A stretch of 64,000 bases of DNA from Labrys sp. WJW (GTDB lineage Bacteria; Pseudomonadota; Alphaproteobacteria; Rhizobiales; Labraceae). The position numbers and the translations under genes are program-made. Location of the stretch: NCBI RefSeq assembly GCF_001676615.1, contig NZ_LYXZ01000018.1, forward strand, positions 268,132-332,131, in the 5' to 3' direction. Below the pieces are notes generated by a model. That model ran no database searches, was not told where the DNA came from, and saw nothing but the letters and a program-made list of their open reading frames with translations. This document shows, piece after piece, positions 25,117 through 33,573 of this stretch (position 1 is its first letter; every line of letters starts with the position of its first letter).

Positions 25117-26460
25117 ATGTTTGAGATGAAGCGAGGCCGAAGGAACAGATACAGAGCGCTGCTGGCCGGTCTGGCGCTGGCGCTGGCGGGCAGCACCAGT
25201 GCGCTGGCGGAGGTCACGGTCCTCGGCTGGCCGGGTGGGCCGGAGGAGACCGCCCTGCGTGCAACCGCCAAGGCCTATAACGAGCGCTCCGGCCTTGCCG
25301 AGGCCGACAAGGTCAAGCTGATCTTCTTCAACCGCGAGGGTTTCTGGGACAAATTGCAGGCCGATCTGGCGGCGGGGTCGACCGAATTCGATCTCAACCT
25401 GGTCGCCACCTATTCGCTCGGCAAATATGCGCCCTTCATGCAGCCGGTGGATCTGCCCGCCGATAGCGCCAAGGTCTTCGGCGAGAAGGTGCTGAAGACC
25501 ATGCAGTTCGACGGCAAGCAATATGGCGTGCCGACCGACCTGTCCTTGCATTTCATGTATGTGCGCAAGGACTTGATGGAAAAGCTCCTGGCCGATGACG
25601 GCTGGAAGAAGACCTATGGCGAGATCGCCCAGAAATATCTCGGCAAGCCGCTGCAGCCGGTGAAGCCGGACGAATGGACCTGGGACGACTATGCGGCGAC
25701 GGCCCTGTTCTTCACCAAGAGCATCAATCGCGCCAGCCCGACGCGCTACGGCACCGTGCTGCAGATGAAGAACCTGCTGTTCAACATGATGGTGTTCCAG
25801 ACCATGGCGCGCTCCTATGGCGCCGATTGGCAGGACGCCACCGGCAAGATCACGGTGGATTCGCCCGCCTACCGCACCAGCCTGGAGCTCTACAAGAAGC
25901 TCTATGATGCCGGCGCCAGTCCGAAGGATTCGCTCTCCTACGAATATGCCGAGGCCAATGCCGCCTTCGGTGCCGGGCAGGTCGCCACCATGCTGCAATG
26001 GAACGCTGCGGCGGCCGATCTCGACAATCCGGCCAAGAACGCCGTGGTGGCAGGGAAGATCGATGCGCTGGCTCCGCCGAAGGGGCCCGAGGGGCGCACA
26101 ACCCATATCCACGGGCTCGGCTTCGGCCTCAACAAGGCCTCGACCCACAAGGATGGGGCGGTCAAGTTCCTGACCTGGCTCGCGGGGGCGGAGGCGATGA
26201 AGATCTATGCCGAGGCGGGCGGTTCGCCGGCGCTCGATGCCAGCCTGACATCCTCCCTGCCGAAACGGCCCGATCTTGCCAAGATCGGCGACTTCGCCGG
26301 CCAATACGGTTTCGTGATGACGGGCGGCACCTCGGCCGGTGCCCTGCAGGTCTATGAGGCCCAGGCCAAGAATTTCACCGGCTACTGGGCGGGGCAGGCC
26401 AATCTTGATGCGGCGCTGAAGGAAACAGCTGCCAAGATGCAGGAATTGTTGAAGAAATAA
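25117..26460 (+). CDS. Extracellular sugar-binding protein of an ABC importer (family 1)
   Basis: This 447-aa periplasmic protein has a twin-Arg-rich n-region, a hydrophobic core (LLAGLALALAGSTSALA) and cleavage near ALA-E. The mature part has a type II binding fold with VTVLGWPGGPEE at the start and GLGFGLNKAS late. It is encoded 25 bp after the kinase gene and followed by two permease genes. The ligand is presumably an N-acetylated amino sugar or an oligosaccharide containing it. Confidence 0.9.
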   Translation: MFEMKRGRRNRYRALLAGLALALAGSTSALAEVTVLGWPGGPEETALRATAKAYNERSGLAEADKVKLIFFNREGFWDKLQADLAAGSTEFDLNLVATYSLGKYAPFMQPVDLPADSAKVFGEKVLKTMQFDGKQYGVPTDLSLHFMYVRKDLMEKLLADDGWKKTYGEIAQKYLGKPLQPVKPDEWTWDDYAATALFFTKSINRASPTRYGTVLQMKNLLFNMMVFQTMARSYGADWQDATGKITVDSPAYRTSLELYKKLYDAGASPKDSLSYEYAEANAAFGAGQVATMLQWNAAAADLDNPAKNAVVAGKIDALAPPKGPEGRTTHIHGLGFGLNKASTHKDGAVKFLTWLAGAEAMKIYAEAGGSPALDASLTSSLPKRPDLAKIGDFAGQYGFVMTGGTSAGALQVYEAQAKNFTGYWAGQANLDAALKETAAKMQELLKK

Positions 26461-26473
26461 CCGTTCTTCTTGC

Positions 26474-26503
26474 GCGGGGCGATAGCTCTGACCATCGCCC
26501 CGC
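26474..26503 (+). terminator. Stem-loop between binding-protein and permease genes
   Basis: GCGGGGCGAT and ATCGCCCCGC form a perfect 10-bp stem with a 10-nt loop 13 bp after the binding-protein stop, without a clear U-tract. It likely stabilises the upstream mRNA and lowers permease expression. Confidence 0.7.
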
Positions 26504-26615
26504 ATAAGGGACTCGTTCAGGGGGAGCAAGGCGGCTGCAACAGGCGGAGCAGCATTTGCATGCTGCCTGCCGTTATGGCCGCCCTGTCGAGCGGCCTCTG
26601 TCCGGAGACAGCCTG

Positions 26616-27479
26616 ATGGCGCTCGCCAAGAGCAAGACACCCTATCTGCTCATCGCCCCGATGACCGGATTCCTGATCTTTCTGGTGGCGCTGCCGCTTT
26701 GCATCGACATCGTCTATGCGCTCTCGAACGTGACCTTCGAGACCCTGCGCAGCCCGAGCCTGCAAGGCTTCGGTAATTTCCTCATCGTGCTCCAGGATGG
26801 CGCCTTCTGGAAGGCCATGGGCTTTTCCCTGAAATTCGCCATTGGCGCGTCGATCGCTCAGATCCTGCTTGGCCTGTTTCTCGCCATCTTTCTCAGCCCG
26901 TTATTGGCCAAGCGTCCCTGGCTGATGGCTGTCCTGATGCTGCCGATGATGCTGGCCCCAGCTCTGGTCGGCCTGATGTATCGCCTGGTGCTGCAGGAAT
27001 TCGTCGGCGTGATCCCCTATTATTTCCTGCTCTTCACCGGCGACAGCCCGGCCTTCCTCAGTCCGGACAACGCCTTCACCACGCTGGTGACCATCGAGGT
27101 GTTGCAGTGGACGCCCTTTGCCCTGCTGATCCTCTATTCGGCCTATCAGGCGATTCCTATCGAGATCCGGGAGGCGGCCGCCATCGATGGCGCAGGCTAT
27201 TTCCGCAGGCTGCGCTGGATCGACCTGCCCTATATGGCGCCGGCCATCGCCATCACCTTTTTCTTCCGTTTCATCGACAGCTTCCGGGTGTTCGACAATG
27301 TCTACGTCCTGACCGGCAGCGGTTCCGGCGGCAGCACGACCACCATCAGCATCTACATCTACGAAGCCTTCTTCCGCGGCAGCAATATCGGGGTGGCCGT
27401 CGCGGCATCCCTCATCCTGCTGGTGATGTCCTATGCCGTGGTGGCGGGGTTGATGAAGCTGGCGGAGCGCCGCGCATGA
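26616..27479 (+). CDS. Sugar ABC importer permease 1 (MalF/UgpA-like)
   Basis: This 287-aa membrane protein has six hydrophobic segments and the conserved inner-membrane loop EIREAAAIDGAGYFRRLRWI (the EAA motif). The ATG at 26616 follows a GGAGAC ribosome site. Its last codons overlap the start of the second permease gene (ATGA), showing translational coupling. Confidence 0.93.
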   Translation: MALAKSKTPYLLIAPMTGFLIFLVALPLCIDIVYALSNVTFETLRSPSLQGFGNFLIVLQDGAFWKAMGFSLKFAIGASIAQILLGLFLAIFLSPLLAKRPWLMAVLMLPMMLAPALVGLMYRLVLQEFVGVIPYYFLLFTGDSPAFLSPDNAFTTLVTIEVLQWTPFALLILYSAYQAIPIEIREAAAIDGAGYFRRLRWIDLPYMAPAIAITFFFRFIDSFRVFDNVYVLTGSGSGGSTTTISIYIYEAFFRGSNIGVAVAASLILLVMSYAVVAGLMKLAERRA

Positions 27480-28306
27480 CACGGCTTCTCACCCTGCTGC
27501 GCTGGATCGTCTTTGTCCTCGCAGCCTTCGCGCTGAATTTTCCGCTGATCGCCACCCTGATCGCGGCCTTCAAGGGCGAAGCGGAAATCGCCGAGAACCC
27601 ATCCCTGCTGATCGAGGCACCGACGCTGGAGAACTTCGCCAAGGTGCTGGAAATCTCCGACCGTTTCGACATTGCGCACTATTTCGTCAACAGCCTGATT
27701 GCCGCCTCACTGGGCTCGCTTTTTGCGATTCTGCTCAGTTTTCCGGCAGCCTATGCCATCGTACGTCATGGCATCGGCCAGCGCTGGCTGCTGCCCGGCG
27801 TGACCAATCTGCGCGCCATCCCGCTGATCATCTTCTCCATTCCGATCTATTTGATCTATCAGCGCCTGGCCCTGCTCGACACCCGGTTCGGGCTCGCCCT
27901 GATCCTGTGCCTCGTCAACCTGCCCCTGGTGCTGGTGCTGATTGCCAACGCGATCAGGGACCTGCCGATCGAGATCGAGGAGGCAGCGTTGGTCGATGGT
28001 GCGAGCACCTTCTACGTGTTGTGGCGGGTGGTGCTCCCCTTGACCGCGCCGGCCATCGCCTCCTCGCTGATCCTGGCCTTCATCTATGCCTGGAACGAAT
28101 TCCTGTTCGGCCTGATGCTGACCACGCAGAGTGCCGTGCCGATCACCGTCGGCGCCTCGTTCTTCTTCGCGGCCAGCGGTGGCGGGGTGCAATGGGGCAC
28201 GGCGGCGGCGGTGATGATCCTCTCCGTGCTGCCGCCTCTGCTGCTCAGCCTGCTGGCCTATCGCTATATCGGGCGCTCGCTGACCGCCGGTGCCGTGAAG
28301 GGCTAG
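27476..28306 (+). CDS. Sugar ABC importer permease 2 (MalG/UgpE-like)
   Basis: This 276-aa membrane protein has six hydrophobic segments and an EAA loop (IEEAALVDGASTFYVLWRVV). It starts within the stop codon of permease 1. No ATPase gene follows: the operon ends at a hairpin, so the importer must use an ATPase encoded elsewhere, such as a shared UgpC/MsmK-type subunit. Confidence 0.93.
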   Translation: MTRLLTLLRWIVFVLAAFALNFPLIATLIAAFKGEAEIAENPSLLIEAPTLENFAKVLEISDRFDIAHYFVNSLIAASLGSLFAILLSFPAAYAIVRHGIGQRWLLPGVTNLRAIPLIIFSIPIYLIYQRLALLDTRFGLALILCLVNLPLVLVLIANAIRDLPIEIEEAALVDGASTFYVLWRVVLPLTAPAIASSLILAFIYAWNEFLFGLMLTTQSAVPITVGASFFFAASGGGVQWGTAAAVMILSVLPPLLLSLLAYRYIGRSLTAGAVKG

Positions 28307-28365
28307 AGTGTTTTCCAGAGAATTTGATAGGCATTTCGATTAAGAAAGCATTTCAAAACAAAAGG

Positions 28366-28407
28366 TTAGAGCAAAGTGCAATTCGGAGAAATCGCACTTT
28401 GCTCTAA
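28366..28407. terminator. Bidirectional terminator hairpin between convergent genes
   Basis: TTAGAGCAAAGTGC at 28366-28379 pairs perfectly with GCACTTTGCTCTAA at 28394-28407, 14-nt loop. The right arm overlaps the stop codon of the convergent RpiR gene. The AGAGCAAAG core recurs in a hairpin at 59961-60002. Confidence 0.75.
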
Positions 28408-29282
28408 CCCGGGCGCTGGCTGTTCTTGCGCAGGATCTCCAGGGCTTCCATGCGGGCCTTGGAGAGATCCCACAGCGTCTTGGTGGCCGCGGACATCAAG
28501 GCCTCGATGATCGCCAGGATCGCCGCGTTGGAATCCCAGTTCGACGGCACCCCCGTGCGTGCCGAAATGACATGGCGGGCAAAGCGGGCGATCGGCGACA
28601 GCCATTGGTCGGTGAACAGCACAATGGTTGCGCCGCGCTCGGTTGCCTCCTGCGCGAGGAGCACGACGTCGTCCTGGTAACGCCGGATGTCGAAGACGAT
28701 CAGGACGTCACGCTTGCCGAAATCGATGACCTGGTCGCGCCAGGTTGCCGCCTGTCCCTCCACCAGCGTGACATCGGGGCGGATGACCCTGAGATGGCGC
28801 ACAGTATAGAGCGCCACAGCTTCGGTGAGGCGGCCGCCAACGACATGCAGCCGGCGTTTGGTGTCGGTGATGATCGCGAGAATCGCATCGAACTCGGTTG
28901 GCGCCATCGCTTCGAAGCTGTGGGTGATGTTGGCGACCACCGCGGCGGCGAAGGCGGAGAGCGGAGATGCATTGGCCTGCTCCGGGGCCTGCTTCATCAG
29001 CGGCGACTGCAACTGCGCTTCAAGCTCGTCCTTGAGATGACGCTGGAAATCGGCATAGGCGCCGAAGCCGAGCCGGGCGATGAATCGCAGGATCGAGGGC
29101 GCGGAAATGCCGGCGCGCGAGGCAAATTGCGCAACGGTTTCAAGGCCTGCGAACGGATAGTTCGACAAGAGGACATGGGCGGCGCGGCGCTCCGTGGGGG
29201 TCAGCGAACCGAGCTTGCCGCGGATGGTCGTCGCCAAGGTCTCATCGCTTGCCGTGGCCGCCGCGTCTGGGCTTTTGGTCAT
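28404..29282 (-). CDS. MurR/RpiR-family transcriptional regulator
   Basis: This 292-aa regulator has an N-terminal helix-turn-helix (SLTPTERRAAHVLL ... ASRAGISAPSILRFIARLGF) and a C-terminal SIS-like domain (RLHVVGGRLTEAVALY, VLIVFDIRRY). ATG at 29282 has a GGGAGTC site upstream; earlier starts add an AT-rich non-coding lead. It diverges from the amidohydrolase gene and probably controls the operon on the other strand. Confidence 0.9.
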   Translation of the reverse strand: MTKSPDAAATASDETLATTIRGKLGSLTPTERRAAHVLLSNYPFAGLETVAQFASRAGISAPSILRFIARLGFGAYADFQRHLKDELEAQLQSPLMKQAPEQANASPLSAFAAAVVANITHSFEAMAPTEFDAILAIITDTKRRLHVVGGRLTEAVALYTVRHLRVIRPDVTLVEGQAATWRDQVIDFGKRDVLIVFDIRRYQDDVVLLAQEATERGATIVLFTDQWLSPIARFARHVISARTGVPSNWDSNAAILAIIEALMSAATKTLWDLSKARMEALEILRKNSQRPG

Positions 29283-29401
29283 CAGGCGACTCCCTCTGGA
29301 AAAGCGAGAGTGGAAGGTGGACACAATTTTCACAATTGACAAGTCGGCTACGGCTGTACTCAAAATAACACTCAATACAAAAACAAGCTCGGACGTAATG
29401 A

Positions 29402-30205
29402 ATGTTAGAATCGCTCGCCGAGAGAGCCGCCGGAGGGACATCGGACGGGGAAACCCAGCCCGAAACCGCTATCCTGGACAATGGTCGGGGTAGGGGAGCC
29501 TATGTCCTCGTCTGCGAGCACGCCTCCAACTTCGTTCCTGCGCGTTATGGCAAGCTCGGCCTGTCCGACGCCGACCTGCAACGCCATATCGCCTGGGATC
29601 CCGGCGCCCTCGGCGTTGCCCGTGCGATGGCTCGCGAACTCGATGCGCCGCTGGTGTCCTGTGCCGTCAGCCGCCTCGTGATCGACTGCAACCGCGATCC
29701 TTCGGTCTTCGATGCCATTGCCCTGAAGAGCGAGGACACGATCATTCCCGGCAATGTCGATCTCAGCGAGGCCGAGCGCGCGCGGCGGGTGCATGAGGTC
29801 TATGAACCCTTCCATGCCGGGGTTGCCGCCGCGGTGGTGGCCAAGCGGCTGGACGGGCCTGCGGCCGTCATCGGCATTCACAGCTTCACGCCGGTCTACA
29901 ACGGCACCCAGCGCCCCTGGCACGTCGGTATTCTCTTCGATCGCGACGAGAGTTTGTCGGGACCAATGATTACAGCTCTGCGCGAGGACGCAGACCTGGT
30001 GGTCGGGGTCAACGAGCCCTACAGCCCGGGGGATCGCGTCTATCACACGCTCGATCGCCATGGCCAAAGCCAGGGCCTTCCCAGCGTGATGATCGAAATC
30101 CGCAACGATCTTCTGGCAACGCCGAATCAGCAGGAAGAATGGGGCATGAAACTTGCTACCATCCTCAAGCGGATCGGGCTGCCTGGGGACGATTCGCCAA
30201 AATGA
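29402..30205 (+). CDS. N-formylglutamate amidohydrolase family protein
   Basis: This 267-aa hydrolase has the family features VLVCEHASNFVP near the N terminus (E and H as zinc ligands), SRLVIDCNRDP, and GIHSFTPVYNG. It normally cleaves N-formylglutamate at the end of histidine breakdown. Here no hut genes are present; instead it is next to a glutamine-synthetase-like ligase. It may hydrolyse a gamma-glutamyl or N-acyl amide made by that ligase. Start ATG at 29402 lies 119 bp from the divergent regulator. Confidence 0.85.
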   Translation: MLESLAERAAGGTSDGETQPETAILDNGRGRGAYVLVCEHASNFVPARYGKLGLSDADLQRHIAWDPGALGVARAMARELDAPLVSCAVSRLVIDCNRDPSVFDAIALKSEDTIIPGNVDLSEAERARRVHEVYEPFHAGVAAAVVAKRLDGPAAVIGIHSFTPVYNGTQRPWHVGILFDRDESLSGPMITALREDADLVVGVNEPYSPGDRVYHTLDRHGQSQGLPSVMIEIRNDLLATPNQQEEWGMKLATILKRIGLPGDDSPK

Positions 30206-30255
30206 GAGAGCCGGAACGCCGGCCGGAAACGACAGCAGTGTGAAAGGCAATATCC

Positions 30256-30285
30256 ATCGGTCCAATGTCTATCGGTCCAATGTCG
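30256..30285 (+). repeat. Two tandem 15-bp direct repeats upstream of the permease gene
   Basis: ATCGGTCCAATGTC(T/G) is repeated twice in a row, 30256-30270 and 30271-30285, and a partly inverted GACCGATCC follows. It is 35 bp before the permease start. It could be a regulator site or a slippage product. Confidence 0.65.
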
Positions 30286-30318
30286 ACCGATCCTGGACCA
30301 TAAGTCGGGGGACTTTCT

Positions 30319-31911
30319 ATGAGTGGATCGACTGACGAGGACGTCAAAGTCCTCCATTCCATGGGGTACGCGCAGGAATTGGCGCGCCGCATGGGCGGCT
30401 TTTCGAATTTTGCGATTTCCTTTTCCATCATCTGCATCCTGGCGGGCGGCATCACTTCGTTTCCGCTGGCGATGGGCACCGGCTCCGGCTTCGAGGCGAC
30501 GATCGGCTGGGTCATTGGCGGCGTGTTTGCCTTGGTGGTCGCCGCTTGTCTCGGGCAGATCGGCTCGGCCTATCCCACGGCGGGTGGCCTCTATCACTGG
30601 TCCTCGATTCTCGGCGGTCGCGGCTGGGGCTGGGCAACGGCCTGGATCAACCTTCTCGGCCTGATCTTCGTGGTCGCTTCCGTCAATGTCGGCGTCTGGC
30701 TGCTGTTCAGGGATCTGGTGCTCTCGGGCGTCTTCCATGTCGACGTCACGGCGTGGACTTCCGTGACCACCGATCCCTTGCCGTCGGGTATGACGGCCGA
30801 ACAGGCAGCGGCAATCAATAATTCCGCCTATACCGCGCAGGTCGTTGCGGTTTGCCTGATCACGCTGGTCCAGGCTCTGATCAACCATTTCGGCATCAAG
30901 CTCACCACGCTGCTGACCGATTTCTCGGGCTATCTCATCCTGGTGATTGCCGTGGTGCTGACCTTGACATTCCTGGGCTGGGGCGCTGGCTGGGACTTCT
31001 CGCGTCTCACCACCTTCGTGAACAACACGGGTGATCCGGGCGGCAATTACGTGCCCGAGGCACGGCCTGCCTTCATCGCCTTCCTGGTCGGTCTTCTCTA
31101 TCCGCTCTACACCATCACCGGGTTCGACGCTTCGGCGCACACTTCGGAGGAAACCCAGAATGCCCGCGTGGCCGTACCCAGGGGCATGATCCATTCGGTG
31201 TTCTGGTCGCTGGTGTTCGGCTTTGCGATGGCCGTGTCCTTCGTGCTGGCCAGCCCGGATCTGGCCCAGACCGCCAAGGACGGCGGCGCCGGCTGGTTCA
31301 ACCTGTTCAACAACCTGCCCGCGCCGGGCTTGCTCAAGGATGTCCTGGCCATTGGCATCGTGCTGGCCAATTTCATCTGCGCCCTGGCTGGCCTGACTTC
31401 GACCTCGCGCATGATCTATGCCTTTGCCCGTGACGGCGGCCTGCCAGCTTCCGGCATCTGGAAGGGCGTGAGTCCGACCTGGCGCACCCCGGTGGCGGCG
31501 ATCTGGCTTGGAGCGGTGCTCTCGGTCGCCGCGACGCTCTATTCGCCGGCCTTCGCGGCGCTGGCGGCGGGCTGCGCGCTGTTCCTCTATGTCTCCTATG
31601 CCATGCCGATCGCTGCAGGCCTGCTGGCGGAGGGCAAGACCTGGACCGAGTTCGGACCCTTCCGCCTCGGCATCTGGTCCAAGCCTCTCGGCGCGATCGC
31701 CGTGCTCGGCGTGCTCGTCCTGATGTATGCCGGCATCCAGCCGCCCTTCGATATCCTGATCAACTACGCCATCGGCCTGCTGGTGCTGCTGCTGGTGTTG
31801 TGGTTCGGCATCGAGGCTCGCCGGTTCAAGGGCCCGCCGATCGGCGGCGACATCGCCAGGCGCGCCAGCGAGATCGCCGAGGCCGAGAAGGCGGTCGGCC
31901 AGAGCACCTGA
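30319..31911 (+). CDS. APC-family amino acid/amine permease
   Basis: This 530-aa protein has about twelve hydrophobic segments and APC-superfamily features: a cytoplasmic N terminus (DEDVKVLHSMGYAQELARRM), the first-helix FAISFSIICILAGGI, and GFDASAHTSEE in the middle. This GABA/choline-permease-like group carries amino acids, GABA or amines by proton symport. It lies in an operon with a glutamine-synthetase-like ligase and two dehydrogenases, so its cargo is probably the amine they break down. Confidence 0.92.
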   Translation: MSGSTDEDVKVLHSMGYAQELARRMGGFSNFAISFSIICILAGGITSFPLAMGTGSGFEATIGWVIGGVFALVVAACLGQIGSAYPTAGGLYHWSSILGGRGWGWATAWINLLGLIFVVASVNVGVWLLFRDLVLSGVFHVDVTAWTSVTTDPLPSGMTAEQAAAINNSAYTAQVVAVCLITLVQALINHFGIKLTTLLTDFSGYLILVIAVVLTLTFLGWGAGWDFSRLTTFVNNTGDPGGNYVPEARPAFIAFLVGLLYPLYTITGFDASAHTSEETQNARVAVPRGMIHSVFWSLVFGFAMAVSFVLASPDLAQTAKDGGAGWFNLFNNLPAPGLLKDVLAIGIVLANFICALAGLTSTSRMIYAFARDGGLPASGIWKGVSPTWRTPVAAIWLGAVLSVAATLYSPAFAALAAGCALFLYVSYAMPIAAGLLAEGKTWTEFGPFRLGIWSKPLGAIAVLGVLVLMYAGIQPPFDILINYAIGLLVLLLVLWFGIEARRFKGPPIGGDIARRASEIAEAEKAVGQST

Positions 31912-32010
31912 TCGCAACGACGGCCGGTCCTGGTCGCTGCCGGGGCTGGCCGATCGAATGCACTGAACCATCCATCAAGAATAAATTTAGAGAGACGGAA
32001 CCAGCGGATC

Positions 32011-33384
32011 ATGGCGAACCCAGCGAGACCAACCAATGCGGCCGAGGCGATCGCCTATGTGCGCGAGCACGGATTTTCCGATGTGAAAGTCGGTGTCTTC
32101 GACATAGACGGCGTCTTCCGCGGCAAATACATGGCTCGCGAGAAGTTCGAGAGTGCGCTCGAAAAGGGTTTCGGCTTCTGCAACGTGGTGCTGGGCTGGG
32201 ACTCGAACGACCAGCTCTACGACAACACCTCATTCGCCGGATGGCACAATGGCTATCGCGATGCCGAGGCCCGTTTCCTGCCTGAGACCATGCGTGTCAT
32301 CCCGCTCGAAGACGGCATGCCACTGTTCATCGGCGAGTTCGCCGGCGAGGCCGAGGCCTATTGTCCGCGCGGCACGCTGCGCCGGGTGCTCAAGCGAGCC
32401 GCCGACATGGGCTACAAGGTCTCGGCTGCGGCCGAGTTCGAGTTCTTCGTCTTCGACGAGACCCCGCACAGCGTGCGCGAGAAGCGCTTCCGCAATCTGA
32501 ACAACATCACGCCCGGCTTCTTCGGCTATTCCATGCTGCGCGCCGGCGTGCATGCCGATTTCTACCAGGATCTCCTGCAGATGTGCCGGGAGATGGACAT
32601 GGAGATCGAGGGGCTGCACACGGAGACCGGCCCCGGCGTGCTCGAGGCCGCGCTCAAGGTCGACGAGGCCCTGGCCATGGCCGACAAGGCCGCTCTGTTC
32701 AAGACCTACACCAAGATCCTGGCGCAGAAGCGCGGCTGGATGGCCACCTTCATGGCCAAGTGGTCGCATGACTGGCCGGGGCAGTCGGGGCATCTGCACG
32801 CCTCGCTGTCGAGCCTGAAGACGGGCAAGGGGCTCTTCCATGATCCCTCCAAGCCGCATGCGATGTCGGACGAGATGCGCTGGTTCGTCGGTGGCCAGCA
32901 GGCATTGATGCCCGAATTGCTGGCAATGATCGCCTGCACGGTGAATTCCTACACCCGCCTCATCCCGGGCTTCTGGGCTCCGACGGATGCGAGCTGGGGT
33001 GTGGAGAACCGCACCTGCGCGCTGCGCGTCATTCCCGGTTCCGAAAAGTCCCAGCGCGTCGAGTATCGCGTCGCTGCCGCCGACATCAATCCCTATATCG
33101 CGCTCGCGGCGGCAATCGGCTCGGGCCTGTGGGGTATCGAGAACCGCATCGAGCCCGACGCGCCGGTGCAGGGCTCGGCCTATGACAAGAAATTTCCCAA
33201 GGCACGCCAATTGCCGCGATCGCTCTGGGATGCGGCCCAGCGTCTCAAGGCTTCCAAGGCAGCCCGTTCGCTGTTTGGCGATGCCTTCGTCGAGCATTAT
33301 GCCGCTACCCGCGAATGGGAGGAGCGTGAATTCCGGCGGACGATTTCGGATTGGCAGCTGGAACGCTACTTCGAAATCATCTAG
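32011..33384 (+). CDS. Glutamine-synthetase-like ligase (gamma-glutamylamine synthetase type)
   Basis: This 457-aa ligase has the GS motifs: FEFFVFDE (metal-binding Glu), ETGPGVLEAAL, SGHLHASL (the HxH ATP/metal site), NSYTRLIPG and RVEYRVAAADINPY. It differs from housekeeping GlnA: the adenylylation-loop tyrosine segment is absent and the N-terminal domain begins AYVREHGFSDVKVGVFDIDG, as in PuuA-like and GlnT-like enzymes. It would join glutamate to an amine using ATP. Neighbouring dehydrogenases and an amide hydrolase suggest a gamma-glutamylated pathway. GlnIII-type ammonia assimilation is less likely here but cannot be excluded. Confidence 0.85.
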   Translation: MANPARPTNAAEAIAYVREHGFSDVKVGVFDIDGVFRGKYMAREKFESALEKGFGFCNVVLGWDSNDQLYDNTSFAGWHNGYRDAEARFLPETMRVIPLEDGMPLFIGEFAGEAEAYCPRGTLRRVLKRAADMGYKVSAAAEFEFFVFDETPHSVREKRFRNLNNITPGFFGYSMLRAGVHADFYQDLLQMCREMDMEIEGLHTETGPGVLEAALKVDEALAMADKAALFKTYTKILAQKRGWMATFMAKWSHDWPGQSGHLHASLSSLKTGKGLFHDPSKPHAMSDEMRWFVGGQQALMPELLAMIACTVNSYTRLIPGFWAPTDASWGVENRTCALRVIPGSEKSQRVEYRVAAADINPYIALAAAIGSGLWGIENRIEPDAPVQGSAYDKKFPKARQLPRSLWDAAQRLKASKAARSLFGDAFVEHYAATREWEEREFRRTISDWQLERYFEII

Positions 33385-33573
33385 ATGTGATCACAAAAGC
33401 AACCAACGCCTGATCGTCGGCTGCTTTGAGCGGGAGGATTGTACGGAGTGCTCGCGGATGGTTGGCGCCATTGCGATCACGATGAGGCAATTCCCATCTA
33501 ATTCGCGTGGCGAGCTCGAACTGCCTCGCTACGCTTGCAGGAACGGCATACGAGCTGCCGGAGGTTCTCAATC

